Shown: positions 8,093-17,275, counted from the stretch's first letter. The stretch: 64,000 nucleotides of DNA from Salisediminibacterium beveridgei (GCF_001721685.1 NZ_CP012502.1:310001-374000); one strand, 5' to 3'. The notes: generated by a model not told the origin, from the letters alone. Program-made: numbers and translations.

Positions 8093-9877
8093 GTGGAAAT
8101 TATAAAAAGAATGACGTTATGGATGTCTGTGGTGGCAATTGTTTTCGGGTTGACGGTTTATTTTTCTGAATCTACATATGCTGAGTTTAATTATGAGCGG
8201 GTTGCAGGTCAAAACCGAGTGGATACTTCTGTTGAGATCTCCAAAGCAGCTTTCCCGGATGGGATCGATTCATCAGAGAAGGCTGTCATTATTGCGAGAG
8301 CAGATAATCCTGCCGATGCGCTGGCGAGCGCCAGCTTAGCGAGCGCCAAAGATGCACCGATCTTACTGACCAGCTCATCCATTTTGAGTGCCAGTGTAAA
8401 AGACGAACTTCAACGACTCGGAGCCGAGAAAGCTTATGTATTAGGCGGCCCTGTAGCTATTGAGAACAGTGTCATCAGTGATCTTGAAGATCACGTCTCG
8501 GTCGAAAGAATCGCGGGGGACAACCGATTTGCAACGGCTGAAAAGATCAACCGGATTTCTTCAGGAAATGATCCTGAAAAAGCCATTATTGTGAACGGCA
8601 TTACTGTTGCGGATGCGCTATCCGCTTCCGGTGTTTCCTCCAATTTTGATTATCCGGTTTATTTGGCGCAACAGGACCGTTTTCAATCAGACTTACCTGA
8701 TTCAGTTAACGAAGTTTATCTTTTTGGCGGTGAGGTTGCGATTGCAGACAACGTTGCAAGCGATCTGGAGTCAAAAGGATTACGTGTAACCCGAATTGCC
8801 GGTGATGACCGATTTGAAACTAATGTTGCAGTCAATCAAGCATTCGATTTTTCCGGGGACAAATCGATCCTGGTCAGAGGAACATCGACCAGCAGTGATC
8901 ATGAGGATTACCCTGATGCAGTAGCATCAGCAGGCTTATCTCACAAAATGAATGCGCCGGTTGTCTTGACACTACCTGATCGGACGACCTCCTCGACTTC
9001 TTCATATTTAGAAACGAGAAGGGGTACCACCTTCATTTTAGGAGGAGAGGTAGCCGTAAGCAGTTCAGTCCTTCATCAATTGTCCGGCGTGGATAATGCT
9101 AATGCGAAAGTTATTACATCAGGCTCCACCTTAAACGTCAGAAGCAGTTCCAATTCGAGCAGTTCTATCCAGGATAAACTGGAACATGGAACACTGATTG
9201 AGATTCTCGATACGATATCAAGTTCGGGTAGTGACAGCTGGCACCATATTCGCTATTCGGGTGGGAAAACCGGCTACATTCATGGCAGCTATGCGCACTT
9301 CCTGCCTAAATCCAGTGCCAGTTCAGGTCCTTTAGCAGGGAGAACAATCGTGATTGATGCGGGTCATGGTGCACATGATGCCGGGGGAATTGGCGGCGGC
9401 ATGAGAGAAAAGGATGTCGTTATCGATATTTCCCTTCGAGCAGAAGACGTTCTTCGCGAAGCAGGGGCTTCTGTCATCATGATTCGACGGGATGACATCT
9501 TTCTTTCCTTGCGTCAACGGGCCAGTGTTGCTAACTTATCCGGCGCCGATGCGTTTCTGAGTGTTCACACAAACATGTCTGGACCAACACAGGGAAAAGG
9601 AACTGAAACGTTTTGGCATGACAAATACTCAGCGAGAGAGAGTGAGCGACTGGCGCATGCCATTCAAAACGCCACAGTCCAAAAAATGGGAACGAGAAAT
9701 CGCGGTGTGAAATCTGGCAACTTTCATGTCATCCGTGAAACGAAGATACCAAGTGCATTGCTTGAAGTAGGATTCAAAGACTATGAACCCGATGCAGAGA
9801 AACTGAGACAGGCATCGTATCGTCAGAAGTCAGCCGAAGCAATCAGAGATGGTTTTATTGAATACTACAGAAGATAA
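8093..9877 (+). CDS. N-acetylmuramoyl-L-alanine amidase with CWB2 repeats and SH3 domain
   Basis: 594 residues. A signal peptide (about 1-30) is followed by three CWB2 wall-binding repeats (near 35, 136 and 233), an SH3b domain (about 340-405; TLNVRSSSNSSSSI, HHIRYSGGKTGYIHG) and a C-terminal Amidase_3 domain (about 416-594). The amidase domain shows the zinc and catalytic motifs VIDAGHGAHDAGG, SVHTN and ALLEVGF. It would cut the MurNAc-L-Ala bond of peptidoglycan outside the cell. An ATG at 8091 is followed by a stop, so the start is the GTG at 8093 with AGGGAGGA at 8081-8088. The next in-frame ATG is at 8111. It is similar in plan to B. subtilis LytC but ordered repeats-SH3-enzyme. Confidence 0.93.
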   Translation: MEIIKRMTLWMSVVAIVFGLTVYFSESTYAEFNYERVAGQNRVDTSVEISKAAFPDGIDSSEKAVIIARADNPADALASASLASAKDAPILLTSSSILSASVKDELQRLGAEKAYVLGGPVAIENSVISDLEDHVSVERIAGDNRFATAEKINRISSGNDPEKAIIVNGITVADALSASGVSSNFDYPVYLAQQDRFQSDLPDSVNEVYLFGGEVAIADNVASDLESKGLRVTRIAGDDRFETNVAVNQAFDFSGDKSILVRGTSTSSDHEDYPDAVASAGLSHKMNAPVVLTLPDRTTSSTSSYLETRRGTTFILGGEVAVSSSVLHQLSGVDNANAKVITSGSTLNVRSSSNSSSSIQDKLEHGTLIEILDTISSSGSDSWHHIRYSGGKTGYIHGSYAHFLPKSSASSGPLAGRTIVIDAGHGAHDAGGIGGGMREKDVVIDISLRAEDVLREAGASVIMIRRDDIFLSLRQRASVANLSGADAFLSVHTNMSGPTQGKGTETFWHDKYSARESERLAHAIQNATVQKMGTRNRGVKSGNFHVIRETKIPSALLEVGFKDYEPDAEKLRQASYRQKSAEAIRDGFIEYYRR

Positions 9878-9884
9878 GAAGATG

Positions 9885-9920
9885 AGATTGTCATCCCGGA
9901 TCCGGGGTGGCAATCTTTTT
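9885..9920 (+). terminator. Rho-independent terminator after amidase gene
   Basis: A long hairpin (AGATTG ... CAATCT outer arms, with CCGGATCCGG at the core) is followed by TTTTT at 9916-9920, just after the amidase stop. Confidence 0.8.
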
Positions 9921-10068
9921 CGCTTCGGGATGAAGACGATGTTTTGCGGATCCAAGGATTGTCTGATGGAATCTGCGTAGATCTCTTTGCGATAAGGGGA
10001 ATACGTACTAATGACAGATTTCAAAAACCTGTGGTAAGGTTACAGGGACAAGCTAGGAAGGATGATTC

Positions 10069-10986
10069 ATGATGGGGAAAGTCGATGTTGTGGTGTTATC
10101 GGGGTTTCTCGGAGCGGGGAAAACAACGCTTCTTGAACAGTTGCTTGAGCGAGAGCGGCAGGACAACCGGAAGGTGGCCGTCGTGATGAATGAGGTGGGG
10201 GAAGTCTCCATTGATTCGGATGCGGTCCCGAATGGCACACCGCTTCGTGAGCTGTTAAACGGGTGTGTCTGCTGCACATTGTCGGATAAACTTGAAATCA
10301 AATTGAATGAACTTATTTATGAGCATGAGCTTGATGTGATTTATATTGAAACGTCCGGGGTGGCGCACCCTGTGGATGTGCTTGAAACGTGCCTCACACC
10401 TTTACTCGCAGAGAAAGTACGGATCCGTTCGCTCGTCGCAATGCTGGATGCCCTCACATGGAGTGAGCGCCATACGTTCAGCATACCGGTGCGGCAGCTG
10501 ATCAGTGAGCAGGTGAAGCATGCGGACGTGGTGGTGCTCAATAAGCTCGACGCTGTTTCGGACGAGACGAAACAGGCGATTGAAGCGGAAGTGCGTTCAT
10601 TGAATACACAAGGCAAGGTCATACCGACAACCTTTGCCAGAGTCGATGCAAACGCACTGCTTCACAGTGAGCGGCAGGGAGGCCGTGATCACGTCAATCT
10701 CCATCAGCATGAGCACCTGCATATCAAAACCTTTGTCCACACCTTTTCAAAGCCTGTGAACAAAGAGGTGTTTGAGGGATTCCTGAGGGAGATGCCGGAT
10801 ACGATTTACCGGATTAAGGGCTATATCCGATTCGAAGAAGGAGAGACACTGCTCTTTCAGTATTCCTACGGCATGGCCAACTACGAGAAAGCGGACCTGA
10901 AGTATAAAAACACGCTGGTCTTAATCGGTGACAACCTGGATCACGAGGCACTCGGCCAGAGGCTGAGTGAAATGGAGGAGCGTTGA
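10069..10986 (+). CDS. G3E-family GTPase (CobW/CobW_C), putative metallochaperone
   Basis: 305 residues. Walker A is GFLGAGKTT (about 11-19), the metal-binding CxCC motif appears as GCVCC (about 65-69), a Walker B-like ETSGVAHP follows, and the guanine-specificity motif is NKLD. The C-terminal CobW_C domain starts near 220, preceded by a His-rich linker (HQHEHLH). G3E GTPases deliver or insert zinc, cobalt or nickel, and the YciC/ZagA-type members respond to zinc shortage. Here the gene stands alone with its own terminator, so the metal is unknown. Ribosome site AGGAAGGA at 10055-10062. A decayed second copy is found at about 18103-18784. Confidence 0.9.
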   Translation: MMGKVDVVVLSGFLGAGKTTLLEQLLERERQDNRKVAVVMNEVGEVSIDSDAVPNGTPLRELLNGCVCCTLSDKLEIKLNELIYEHELDVIYIETSGVAHPVDVLETCLTPLLAEKVRIRSLVAMLDALTWSERHTFSIPVRQLISEQVKHADVVVLNKLDAVSDETKQAIEAEVRSLNTQGKVIPTTFARVDANALLHSERQGGRDHVNLHQHEHLHIKTFVHTFSKPVNKEVFEGFLREMPDTIYRIKGYIRFEEGETLLFQYSYGMANYEKADLKYKNTLVLIGDNLDHEALGQRLSEMEER

Positions 10987-11011
10987 AATTGTATCGCACC
11001 AGACGGAACAA

Positions 11012-11060
11012 TAAAACGCATCCGGTGAACAGACTAAAACTGATCACCGGATGCGTTTTA
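11012..11060. terminator. Bidirectional terminator between G3E GTPase and peptide/HD-GYP operon
   Basis: A perfect 17-bp inverted repeat (11012-11028 and 11044-11060) is flanked by a T-run on the plus side (11063-11069) and an A-rich stretch that reads as T-run on the minus strand. It serves both convergent units. Confidence 0.88.
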
Positions 11061-11096
11061 CATTTTTTTCTCGTTCTTGTGCTTGTTTCATCATGA

Positions 11097-11252
11097 TTAA
11101 TCCATGACGATTGGCTTACTCAACGTACCGAAAGAATCATCAGCCGCAGAAATGGTGACTTCTTTGACAGGTTCAACATCTGTTGCACCTGCAACGCCTG
11201 TTCCAGCAGAAAGAAATGCAACAAAGGCAAGAGCTGTTAGTAACTTTTTCAT
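11097..11252 (-). CDS. 51-residue exported peptide of unknown function
   Basis: A short gene downstream of the HD-GYP gene. The start ATG (complement of 11250-11252) has a near-perfect AAAGGAGGTG ribosome site 7 nt upstream, and the stop is TAA at 11097-11099. The product starts MKKLLTALAFVAFLSAGTG, a clear signal peptide with a likely cut after AGA. A short acidic mature part ends SKPIVMD. It lies 24 nt after the HD-GYP stop and before a strong terminator, so the two genes form an operon. The size, export signal and short C-terminal tail resemble secreted signalling prepeptides, but no TPR-type receptor gene is nearby, so this is only a possibility. Confidence 0.7.
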   Translation of the reverse strand: MKKLLTALAFVAFLSAGTGVAGATDVEPVKEVTISAADDSFGTLSKPIVMD

Positions 11253-11276
11253 ATGGATTTCACCTCCTTTGCAAGT

Positions 11277-12197
11277 TTATTCAATGACTGATAAAAAATA
11301 ATCAACAACCTCCGGATGGTATTTGATCCCACGGAGCTGTTTGATTTCAGTCAAGGCACTTTCTTTAGAACGGGCTTTTGAATAAATGCGTTCGCTGGTC
11401 ATCGCATCATACGAATCCACCAGACCAACAATCGCGGCTTCGAGACAGATTTCATCACGTCTGAGTCCTTTAGGATACCCGCTGCCATCGTATCGTTCAT
11501 GATGCTGTTCAACGACTTCGGCTGCCAGGATAAAATGGGTAATATTCGTTTTTCTTAAGATAGTTGCTCCATAACGAGTATGTTCCTTCATGATGGTCCA
11601 TTCTTCCTCATCGAGTTTGGCAGGTTTCAGTAAAATCGATTCCGGGACTTCTGTTTTCCCGATATCGTGAAGGAGTGCGCCGAAATGAAGTTTTTGCAGT
11701 GATTCAGAGTTCAGTTCCATTTTCTCGCCGACGAGCATGGAAAGCTCTTTGATTCTAAAGCAGTGGTCTGCTGTATATCCGTCTTTTTTTTCAATTTCAA
11801 TAGCCAGCATTTCTAAATTTCTTGTGTCGCTGCTGTAATAATGAAATACGGGGTTAGAAGTAATATATAGAAATTCAGAGTCCTCGAGTGCTGTTAATAC
11901 AATGAATTCACTGACAGGCTGACCTGCGAGAAAATCACCTGCTTCAAGGAAAGACCCCTCATTTGGCCTGTGTAACTTCAATTTACCCGATAAGATATAA
12001 ACAGCTTCTAATGTATTGGGTTCCTCAGAGTCAGGGCTCATTCCCCAGCGGGCCCCTTCTTTCAGGCAATGATGAATGACTTCCGTGCCGTCGTGTGAGC
12101 TCAAAAGAGAGGTGATTGATTTTTTGGTAGCTGCGGTATCCAGTGCTTCGCCATATTTTAATTGAAGAAAAGTTTTGGATGATCTTTGAGAACTCAC
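11277..12197 (-). CDS. HD-GYP domain phosphodiesterase with N-terminal cupin-like sensor
   Basis: About 306 residues. The N-terminal third resembles a cupin/cNMP-like beta barrel (WGMSPDSEEPN, VYILSGKLKLHRPNEG, LEAGDFLAG). The C-terminal part is an HD-GYP domain with the metal motif LLHDIGKTEVP (about 170) and HHERYDGSGYPKGL (about 230). HD-GYP enzymes split cyclic di-GMP or related signals. No membrane segment is present, so it is cytoplasmic. A GTG at 12195-12197 is preferred because GGAGG sits 7 nt upstream; an in-frame TTG at 12201-12203 is too close to it. It is co-transcribed with the small exported peptide. Confidence 0.85.
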   Translation of the reverse strand: MSSQRSSKTFLQLKYGEALDTAATKKSITSLLSSHDGTEVIHHCLKEGARWGMSPDSEEPNTLEAVYILSGKLKLHRPNEGSFLEAGDFLAGQPVSEFIVLTALEDSEFLYITSNPVFHYYSSDTRNLEMLAIEIEKKDGYTADHCFRIKELSMLVGEKMELNSESLQKLHFGALLHDIGKTEVPESILLKPAKLDEEEWTIMKEHTRYGATILRKTNITHFILAAEVVEQHHERYDGSGYPKGLRRDEICLEAAIVGLVDSYDAMTSERIYSKARSKESALTEIKQLRGIKYHPEVVDYFLSVIE

Positions 12198-12349
12198 GAG
12201 CAAGCCTCCAAACTGGAAAGTGTGTTCCGTTATTCTGTTGTATTCATTATAGTCGAATCTGTTAGGTTCTGTCGAACATAAATGATAATATTCGGCAATT
12301 AAGGATAAAGGTGCAGGACGATTCTTTTTTTAGGAGGTGCCTCCTGCGG

Positions 12350-12500
12350 TTTCGAGCAACCCAAGGTAAATGTGAGCACGTCGATTGGGATGTGCACAAT
12401 TTTCAACGAATCCGGGCAAATCCAGAGAAATCCCTGCATCGTCGCGCTTAGGTGAGCATGTCCGGAGGGATGTGCACATCTTCATGCGGACCGCGCATGT
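12350..12500 (+). repeat. 20-nt periodic box array A (8 units)
   Basis: The GCA/ACA core of a degenerate 10-nt box (ATGTGAGCAC, ATCCGGGCAA and similar) recurs at 12356, 12376, 12396, 12416, 12436, 12456 and 12476, exactly 20 nt apart, with a last one at 12495. The 10 nt between boxes vary. It fills much of the 580-nt gap between the HD-GYP gene and the gamma-GT gene. The rest of that gap (12501-12778) shows nothing I can assign. See arrays B, C and D. Confidence 0.85.
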
Positions 12501-12778
12501 TGGGCGCTGTCAATTATTGTGGGTATATTTTGTAAGGAGATCCGTCATTGCGGATGAGCATAGCGGCATGACGGGGGTGAACCGCATTGTATTGCCTCAG
12601 GGGGCGAGGGATAACAGGTTTGCTTGTCATCAAGCGGGCAAGGTAGTCTCACAATTCTTTCACTCACTCGGTCTAAATGAGCAATCGCTTCGAATGAGCA
12701 GACTGTCATGTAAGGCAACGACTTTGTATGGTAAAGTTAAATCAGTCAAATGACACCAGTAGGAGGGATTGTATTCTG

Positions 12779-15379
12779 ATGAAACAGTTGAAACAGTTAT
12801 CCAGCCTTCTGTTCCTGCCCATGACCGTGGCGCTTCTCGCGACGGGGTGTTCAGATGAAGAGGTGGAAGATAAAGAACCGGATCAGGACGCGCCGGATGA
12901 TTCGGTCGTCGGCTCGGGCGGTGCGGTAGCCACAGAAGACGTCCACGCGTCGGATGCGGGGATGACCATCCTCGAGGAGGGCGGCAATGCCGTTGACGCA
13001 GCGATTGCATCTGCTGCGGCGCAAGGGGTGACACGCCCGTTTTCCGGCGGGATTGGCGGTGGGGGGATGATGATGATCTACCTGGCTGAAGAAGATCAGC
13101 ATGTCGTGATTGATCACCGCTCACAGGCGACGGAGGTGTTTGGCCCTGACTCGCTCAGACGTGAGGCGGGGGACCTGATCTATCCTGAGGAGACGAGAAT
13201 CTCGGGCAGTGCGGTCACCGCTGTGCCTGGTGCCGTCAAGGCCTGGGCGGAAGCACTTGATACATACGGAACGATGAACTTGAGCGAAGTCTTGCAGCCG
13301 GCGATTGCCATCGCCGAGGAAGGATTTCAGGTGGATGAGACGTTCGTCAGGGAACTGCGTGAGAACGCTGAACGTTTCCGGCTGTTTGAACCGACAACGG
13401 ATCTGTACCTCGGGGATGACGGTGAACTGCCGGAAGCGGAGAAGGTTTTTACCAATCCGGATTTAGGGGAGACCTACAGATTGATCGGCGAACATGGCAG
13501 CGACGTCTTTTACGAAGGCGAAATCGGGCAGGCCATCACGGAGACTGTCAACGAACCGCCGGTTGTGGCAGATCCGGACTTCGACGCGGTGAGTGAATCG
13601 TGGGAAGAGGAATACGGCATCTTGAAAGGCGCAATGACGATGGCAGATTTAGCTGCCTATAAGCCGATCACCCGTGAACCCGTGCATTCGACCTATCAGG
13701 GGTATGACATCTACGGCGCGCCGCCGTCTTCAAGCGGTGGGTTAACGATCAGCCATGCGTTGAACATCCTCGAAGGGGTTGATCTCACCAGCATGCCAAG
13801 AGAAGAAGCCTTCCATTATTATCTGGAAGCGTCGCGCCTCGCATTTGCCGACCGGCGCGCCTACATCGGTGATCCGGCAATGACGGCGATCTCTACCGAA
13901 GGCTTTCTGTCCAAGGCGTATGCCGACAAGCGCCGGACATTGATTCAAGAGGATGTGGCGATGACCGGACAGATTGGACCAGGTGACCCTGCCGGGTTCG
14001 ACGATGAGGCGGCAGAAAGCAGTCCGGCATTGGCGTATGATTTCACTGAAGATGACGGCGATAAATGGGCATTGACGGCGTTTCACCGCCTTGACCGGGG
14101 ACCGATGAACAGTCCGTTTGATGCGGAGCTTGATATCAAGGATGATACCGGACGCCTGGCGATTGCAAAGCGGAACCCGGAGCGTGGCAGTGCCTACGGC
14201 CGCGCAGCCGGCAATATGGCAGCGACAGCAAACAGTGAGCTGACGATCCGGTTCAAAACCGACAGCGTCGGGGATAATCAGCGGCTCCGTTTCTGGCTTC
14301 AGGGTGACGTGTGGAACTCAGGGTCCACCGCACCTGAGAATGGATACGGCGTCGAGGTGAACCTCGAAACAGAAGAGCTCGTGTTGCTTTTGGCTCAGGA
14401 TTCGGCGTTAAAAACGCTCGACACCATGGGCATCAAGATGGATACCGCGTGGAAAGACCTGCGGTTTCGAGTCGACGGGAATGATCTTCAAGCGAGCCTG
14501 TGGGACGTAGATGAAGCTGAACCAGGTGACTGGGCCATCGATCATACACTTGAAAGCGATGAACTGCTGGATGACCGCCGGGGCCGCTTTTTACTGAGCG
14601 GGATCAATTTCACCCAGCAAAACGATGTCACCTTTCAGATTGATCGCGTCACTGTGGAAGACCTGGGTACGTCCGGGGGCGAAGAAGTAAAAGAGAGCAG
14701 CCCATCAGAAGGGTCCCCTGTCGTCACAGACGATGCGCACAGGTTGTCAGAAGACAAAGGGGAAGGCGAATCCACGATCCATCTGTCCGTCAGTGATGAA
14801 GCTGGAAATATTGTCAGCTATACGTCGACGATCGTCTCTATCGGCGGCAACGGCATGGTCGTGCCGGAGCGGGGTTTCCTGTTAAACAATGCGCTCTATG
14901 ACCGGACGCCGTGGCAACATCCGACCCATCCGAACTATCCGCGGCCCGGGATGCGCCCGATGAGCAGCATGGCACCCACCTTGATTCTGCAAAACGGGGC
15001 ACCTGTGATGACGCTGGGGGCACCCGGGAGTGATTCGATACTGACGACGGTCCTGCAAATCGTACTCAACCGGCTGGCGTTTGATATGCCGCTTGATGAG
15101 GCGATTGCCGATCCGAGAATCAATCAGCGCAACCCATTCAGCGGTGCGGGCAGGTATGAGGCGATTTTCCATCAGGTAGATACCGGCCTCCCGGATCTGG
15201 TTGGAGCACTGGAAGCCAAGGGGCATCAGTTCAGACCGGCCACGGCCACGCAGGGTATCGGTGCCGTGACGGGGATTGAGTTCCTCCCAAACGGGAAAGT
15301 CATGCCGGCTACGGAGAAAGTGCGCCGGGGCGGCGGGCATGCGCAGGTGCAGTCGGAGGACGAGGCCGGAGATCCTTAA
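12779..15379 (+). CDS. ggt: Gamma-glutamyltranspeptidase lipoprotein with inserted domain
   Basis: 866 residues against the usual 550-600. A lipoprotein signal ends LLATGC, so it should be anchored outside the membrane. The large-subunit part (about 40-400) has GGNAVDAAIA, GGGGMMMIY and APPSSSGG-type blocks. The autoprocessing/catalytic Thr is at about residue 666 in GESTIHLSV, followed by SIGGNGM and PTLILQNGAP. Between about 415 and 632 a separate beta-rich domain (YDFTEDDGDKWAL ... FQIDRVTVEDL) is inserted in the linker just before the processing site. The enzyme splits gamma-glutamyl bonds of glutathione or polyglutamate. Start ATG 12779 with AGGAGGG at 12761-12767. Confidence 0.9.
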   Translation: MKQLKQLSSLLFLPMTVALLATGCSDEEVEDKEPDQDAPDDSVVGSGGAVATEDVHASDAGMTILEEGGNAVDAAIASAAAQGVTRPFSGGIGGGGMMMIYLAEEDQHVVIDHRSQATEVFGPDSLRREAGDLIYPEETRISGSAVTAVPGAVKAWAEALDTYGTMNLSEVLQPAIAIAEEGFQVDETFVRELRENAERFRLFEPTTDLYLGDDGELPEAEKVFTNPDLGETYRLIGEHGSDVFYEGEIGQAITETVNEPPVVADPDFDAVSESWEEEYGILKGAMTMADLAAYKPITREPVHSTYQGYDIYGAPPSSSGGLTISHALNILEGVDLTSMPREEAFHYYLEASRLAFADRRAYIGDPAMTAISTEGFLSKAYADKRRTLIQEDVAMTGQIGPGDPAGFDDEAAESSPALAYDFTEDDGDKWALTAFHRLDRGPMNSPFDAELDIKDDTGRLAIAKRNPERGSAYGRAAGNMAATANSELTIRFKTDSVGDNQRLRFWLQGDVWNSGSTAPENGYGVEVNLETEELVLLLAQDSALKTLDTMGIKMDTAWKDLRFRVDGNDLQASLWDVDEAEPGDWAIDHTLESDELLDDRRGRFLLSGINFTQQNDVTFQIDRVTVEDLGTSGGEEVKESSPSEGSPVVTDDAHRLSEDKGEGESTIHLSVSDEAGNIVSYTSTIVSIGGNGMVVPERGFLLNNALYDRTPWQHPTHPNYPRPGMRPMSSMAPTLILQNGAPVMTLGAPGSDSILTTVLQIVLNRLAFDMPLDEAIADPRINQRNPFSGAGRYEAIFHQVDTGLPDLVGALEAKGHQFRPATATQGIGAVTGIEFLPNGKVMPATEKVRRGGGHAQVQSEDEAGDP

Positions 15380-15450
15380 ATAACTCTTTTTCAATTTTAA
15401 GATGAAAAATGAGAGTAAGTGAATATCATTTAGTTATTTGCTGATTAAAA

Positions 15451-15497
15451 TACCCGAGACACCGATGAAGAAGGAGGTGTCTCGGGTATTATTATTT
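15451..15497 (+). terminator. Terminator after gamma-GT gene
   Basis: A 13-bp inverted repeat (15451-15463 and 15476-15488; core CCCGAGACACC) is followed by an A/T-rich tail with TTATTATTT. Confidence 0.75.
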
Positions 15498-15551
15498 CTG
15501 GGTAATGTAGATTCCGAGTTCAAAAATTCATGATTTTTAAACATTTTGAGA

Positions 15552-16103
15552 TCAAAGGGCTTTTGAAGAGATTTTTCTGTTTCGAAGAAATAACTCCATC
15601 AGGTGAATTAACTTCGCTGATTTTGATCCATTACAGTTCTGACATAATCCTTGAGTATTATTGATTAATTCGTCACCCACATACTTAAAAGGGATGATGT
15701 GATCTATGTTACAAGATTCCAAAGTGATATTGTTATCACAAAATACGCATCTGCTATTTTGTTGCTGAAGTAATTCTCTCTTTCTTTCGGTTGATATGTT
15801 CCGTCTGGAGTTGGACTTAGTAAGGTAGGCTTTGAATAACATCAGGAGTCGATGAAGTTCGTCACTTTCCAATGCCACAAGTCCAACTTTGTCTTTAATG
15901 AAGCGGTCTAATTCCATGATTTCTTCTTTATGATTTCGAGTATTTCGCAGTTTTGATTTGAATAAAGCTTTCTCGATGTTACTTTTTTCAAGCTTTTGAA
16001 CTATTTCTTGAAAGATTGTCAGTAAAAATGACTGGTAAATAACATCTTCCAGGTCCAGTCTGTTGATATTATTGTTTTTCATAAATCGGTCAAATTTATT
16101 CAT
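15552..16103 (-). CDS. HNH endonuclease of the XRE-DGQHR-HNH module
   Basis: 183 residues. The C-terminal half holds a classic HNH nuclease with a zinc pair: CVFCD (about 120), CNIDHIIPFKYVGDE (about 134, catalytic His after Asp) and LCQNCNGSKSAK (about 153). The N-terminal half is helical and charged with no known fold. It follows the DGQHR gene by 4 nt (stop 16108-16110, ATG at 16101-16103), so it is surely co-transcribed. The module is clearly AT-richer than its flanks. A DNA-cutting effector role is inferred from the HNH motif and its DndB-like neighbour. The paired gene could also be a restriction-type partner. Confidence 0.85.
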   Translation of the reverse strand: MNKFDRFMKNNNINRLDLEDVIYQSFLLTIFQEIVQKLEKSNIEKALFKSKLRNTRNHKEEIMELDRFIKDKVGLVALESDELHRLLMLFKAYLTKSNSRRNISTERKRELLQQQNSRCVFCDNNITLESCNIDHIIPFKYVGDELINNTQGLCQNCNGSKSAKLIHLMELFLRNRKISSKAL

Positions 16104-16107
16104 CGTA

Positions 16108-17214
16108 TTAGTCTCCGACTCCTTCGAATGGATTGTAGTTGACATTATCCAGCAGATATCGTTCTTTTAACTTTGAAGATTGACTTTCTGCTAATTTAAT
16201 CGTGTTAGACTCTGCTCGAAATGCGGTTTTTAAATCACTATCCGTAAATACTTTGTCTCCTTCGAGATTTATTTTTGAATATTCAATAATTTCCTTGATG
16301 TTAGACTCTTCAAAACGTTTCTCCTTCTTTACTAAGATGTCAATTATCGATGGGAATAAAAAGAAAATGTATCGCATTCCGCTTACTTTACTAAGGGGAT
16401 GCTCCTTTTTGTTGATTGCCCCGTCGTAAATGTCGTTCCAAGATTTTAGGTACGTCGATATGATGTGGATCTGCTGACTTTTTTTTTCTGTATTAATCAG
16501 TTTATAGACTCCGGATTTTTTAAGGATTTTAGACAGTTGTACGAGGTTCATACCATATTTAACTTTTTTACCGCCGACAATAATTTTTCCTTTTAGCGGT
16601 GATACAGGTTCAGAATTCAAAGATTCTAATAATTGGAAAATATTAGATTCCTGTTCTGAAAGTAATCCAAGCCATTCTTTAATCTGACAGAGAATGTTCG
16701 GCTGAACTTTTTCTTGTTTGTCATTTGTCATCATAAATAGTTCTTGTTTTTCTTCAAGTGTGAGATTTTGGAATACGGTAAATCCCATTGTGTAATTTTC
16801 GTTCCATTTAAAATCAACATTTAAATATTTATTCGCAAAAGAAATAAGTCTGTGTTGACCATCGAGAATCTCGATGTTTCCAAAACAATGATTAAATTCT
16901 TCCTTAGTTTCCGGAAATAAAAGGTGAAATCCATTTTCCTCCTCAATTTTTAAGGAATTAAAAACATTCAAAATGGGTGAGTTTGGTATGATTCCCTTTC
17001 CAAAATGAGTGGAATCACCGTCTGAAATTGTTAATTTGCCCGCAACATATTTTGCGATTTCCTTTACTTTTGATTCTTTCCAAGGACGTTGAGCTTTTTG
17101 ACCTGTTTCTGGATCTGGAAGGTTAACAAGCTTAATCACCTCCCGGGGATCGAGAACAACAACACCAAATTTTTTCCCTTTTTGATGACCCATCAGAATA
17201 GGTATTTTTTTCAT
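16108..17214 (-). CDS. DGQHR-domain protein (DndB-like)
   Basis: 368 residues. The defining motif EILDGQHRLISF lies near residue 117, as in DndB and related DGQHR proteins, which control DNA phosphorothioation or act in defence islands. Other family-like parts are QRPWKESKVKEIAKYV near the N-terminus and MTNDKQEKVQPNILCQI near 170. DndB proper sits with dndCDE, none of which is here, so this is a stand-alone or orphan member paired with an HNH nuclease. Start ATG at 17212-17214 has AAAGGGAG upstream; a longer frame to 17247 would use a TTG and swallow that ribosome site. It lies 61 nt after the XRE gene. Confidence 0.82.
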   Translation of the reverse strand: MKKIPILMGHQKGKKFGVVVLDPREVIKLVNLPDPETGQKAQRPWKESKVKEIAKYVAGKLTISDGDSTHFGKGIIPNSPILNVFNSLKIEEENGFHLLFPETKEEFNHCFGNIEILDGQHRLISFANKYLNVDFKWNENYTMGFTVFQNLTLEEKQELFMMTNDKQEKVQPNILCQIKEWLGLLSEQESNIFQLLESLNSEPVSPLKGKIIVGGKKVKYGMNLVQLSKILKKSGVYKLINTEKKSQQIHIISTYLKSWNDIYDGAINKKEHPLSKVSGMRYIFFLFPSIIDILVKKEKRFEESNIKEIIEYSKINLEGDKVFTDSDLKTAFRAESNTIKLAESQSSKLKERYLLDNVNYNPFEGVGD

Positions 17215-17275
17215 TGTAAAAACTCCCTTTTTGATATTTGTCGACAAGGTTTGAAGTTCACAGGATGAGTTTTAG

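Noticed and set aside
11104..11301. Plus-strand frame opposite the small exported peptide
   Set aside because: The minus-strand frame has a near-perfect ribosome site and signal peptide, while this one has neither and crosses into the HD-GYP gene end.
12501..12778. Possible small gene between array A and the gamma-GT gene
   Set aside because: The open stretches continue through the array and lack ribosome sites, so I do not call a gene.
14882..15394. Antisense frame within the gamma-GT gene
   Set aside because: Shadow of a GC-rich gene; no start signal and no recognisable features.
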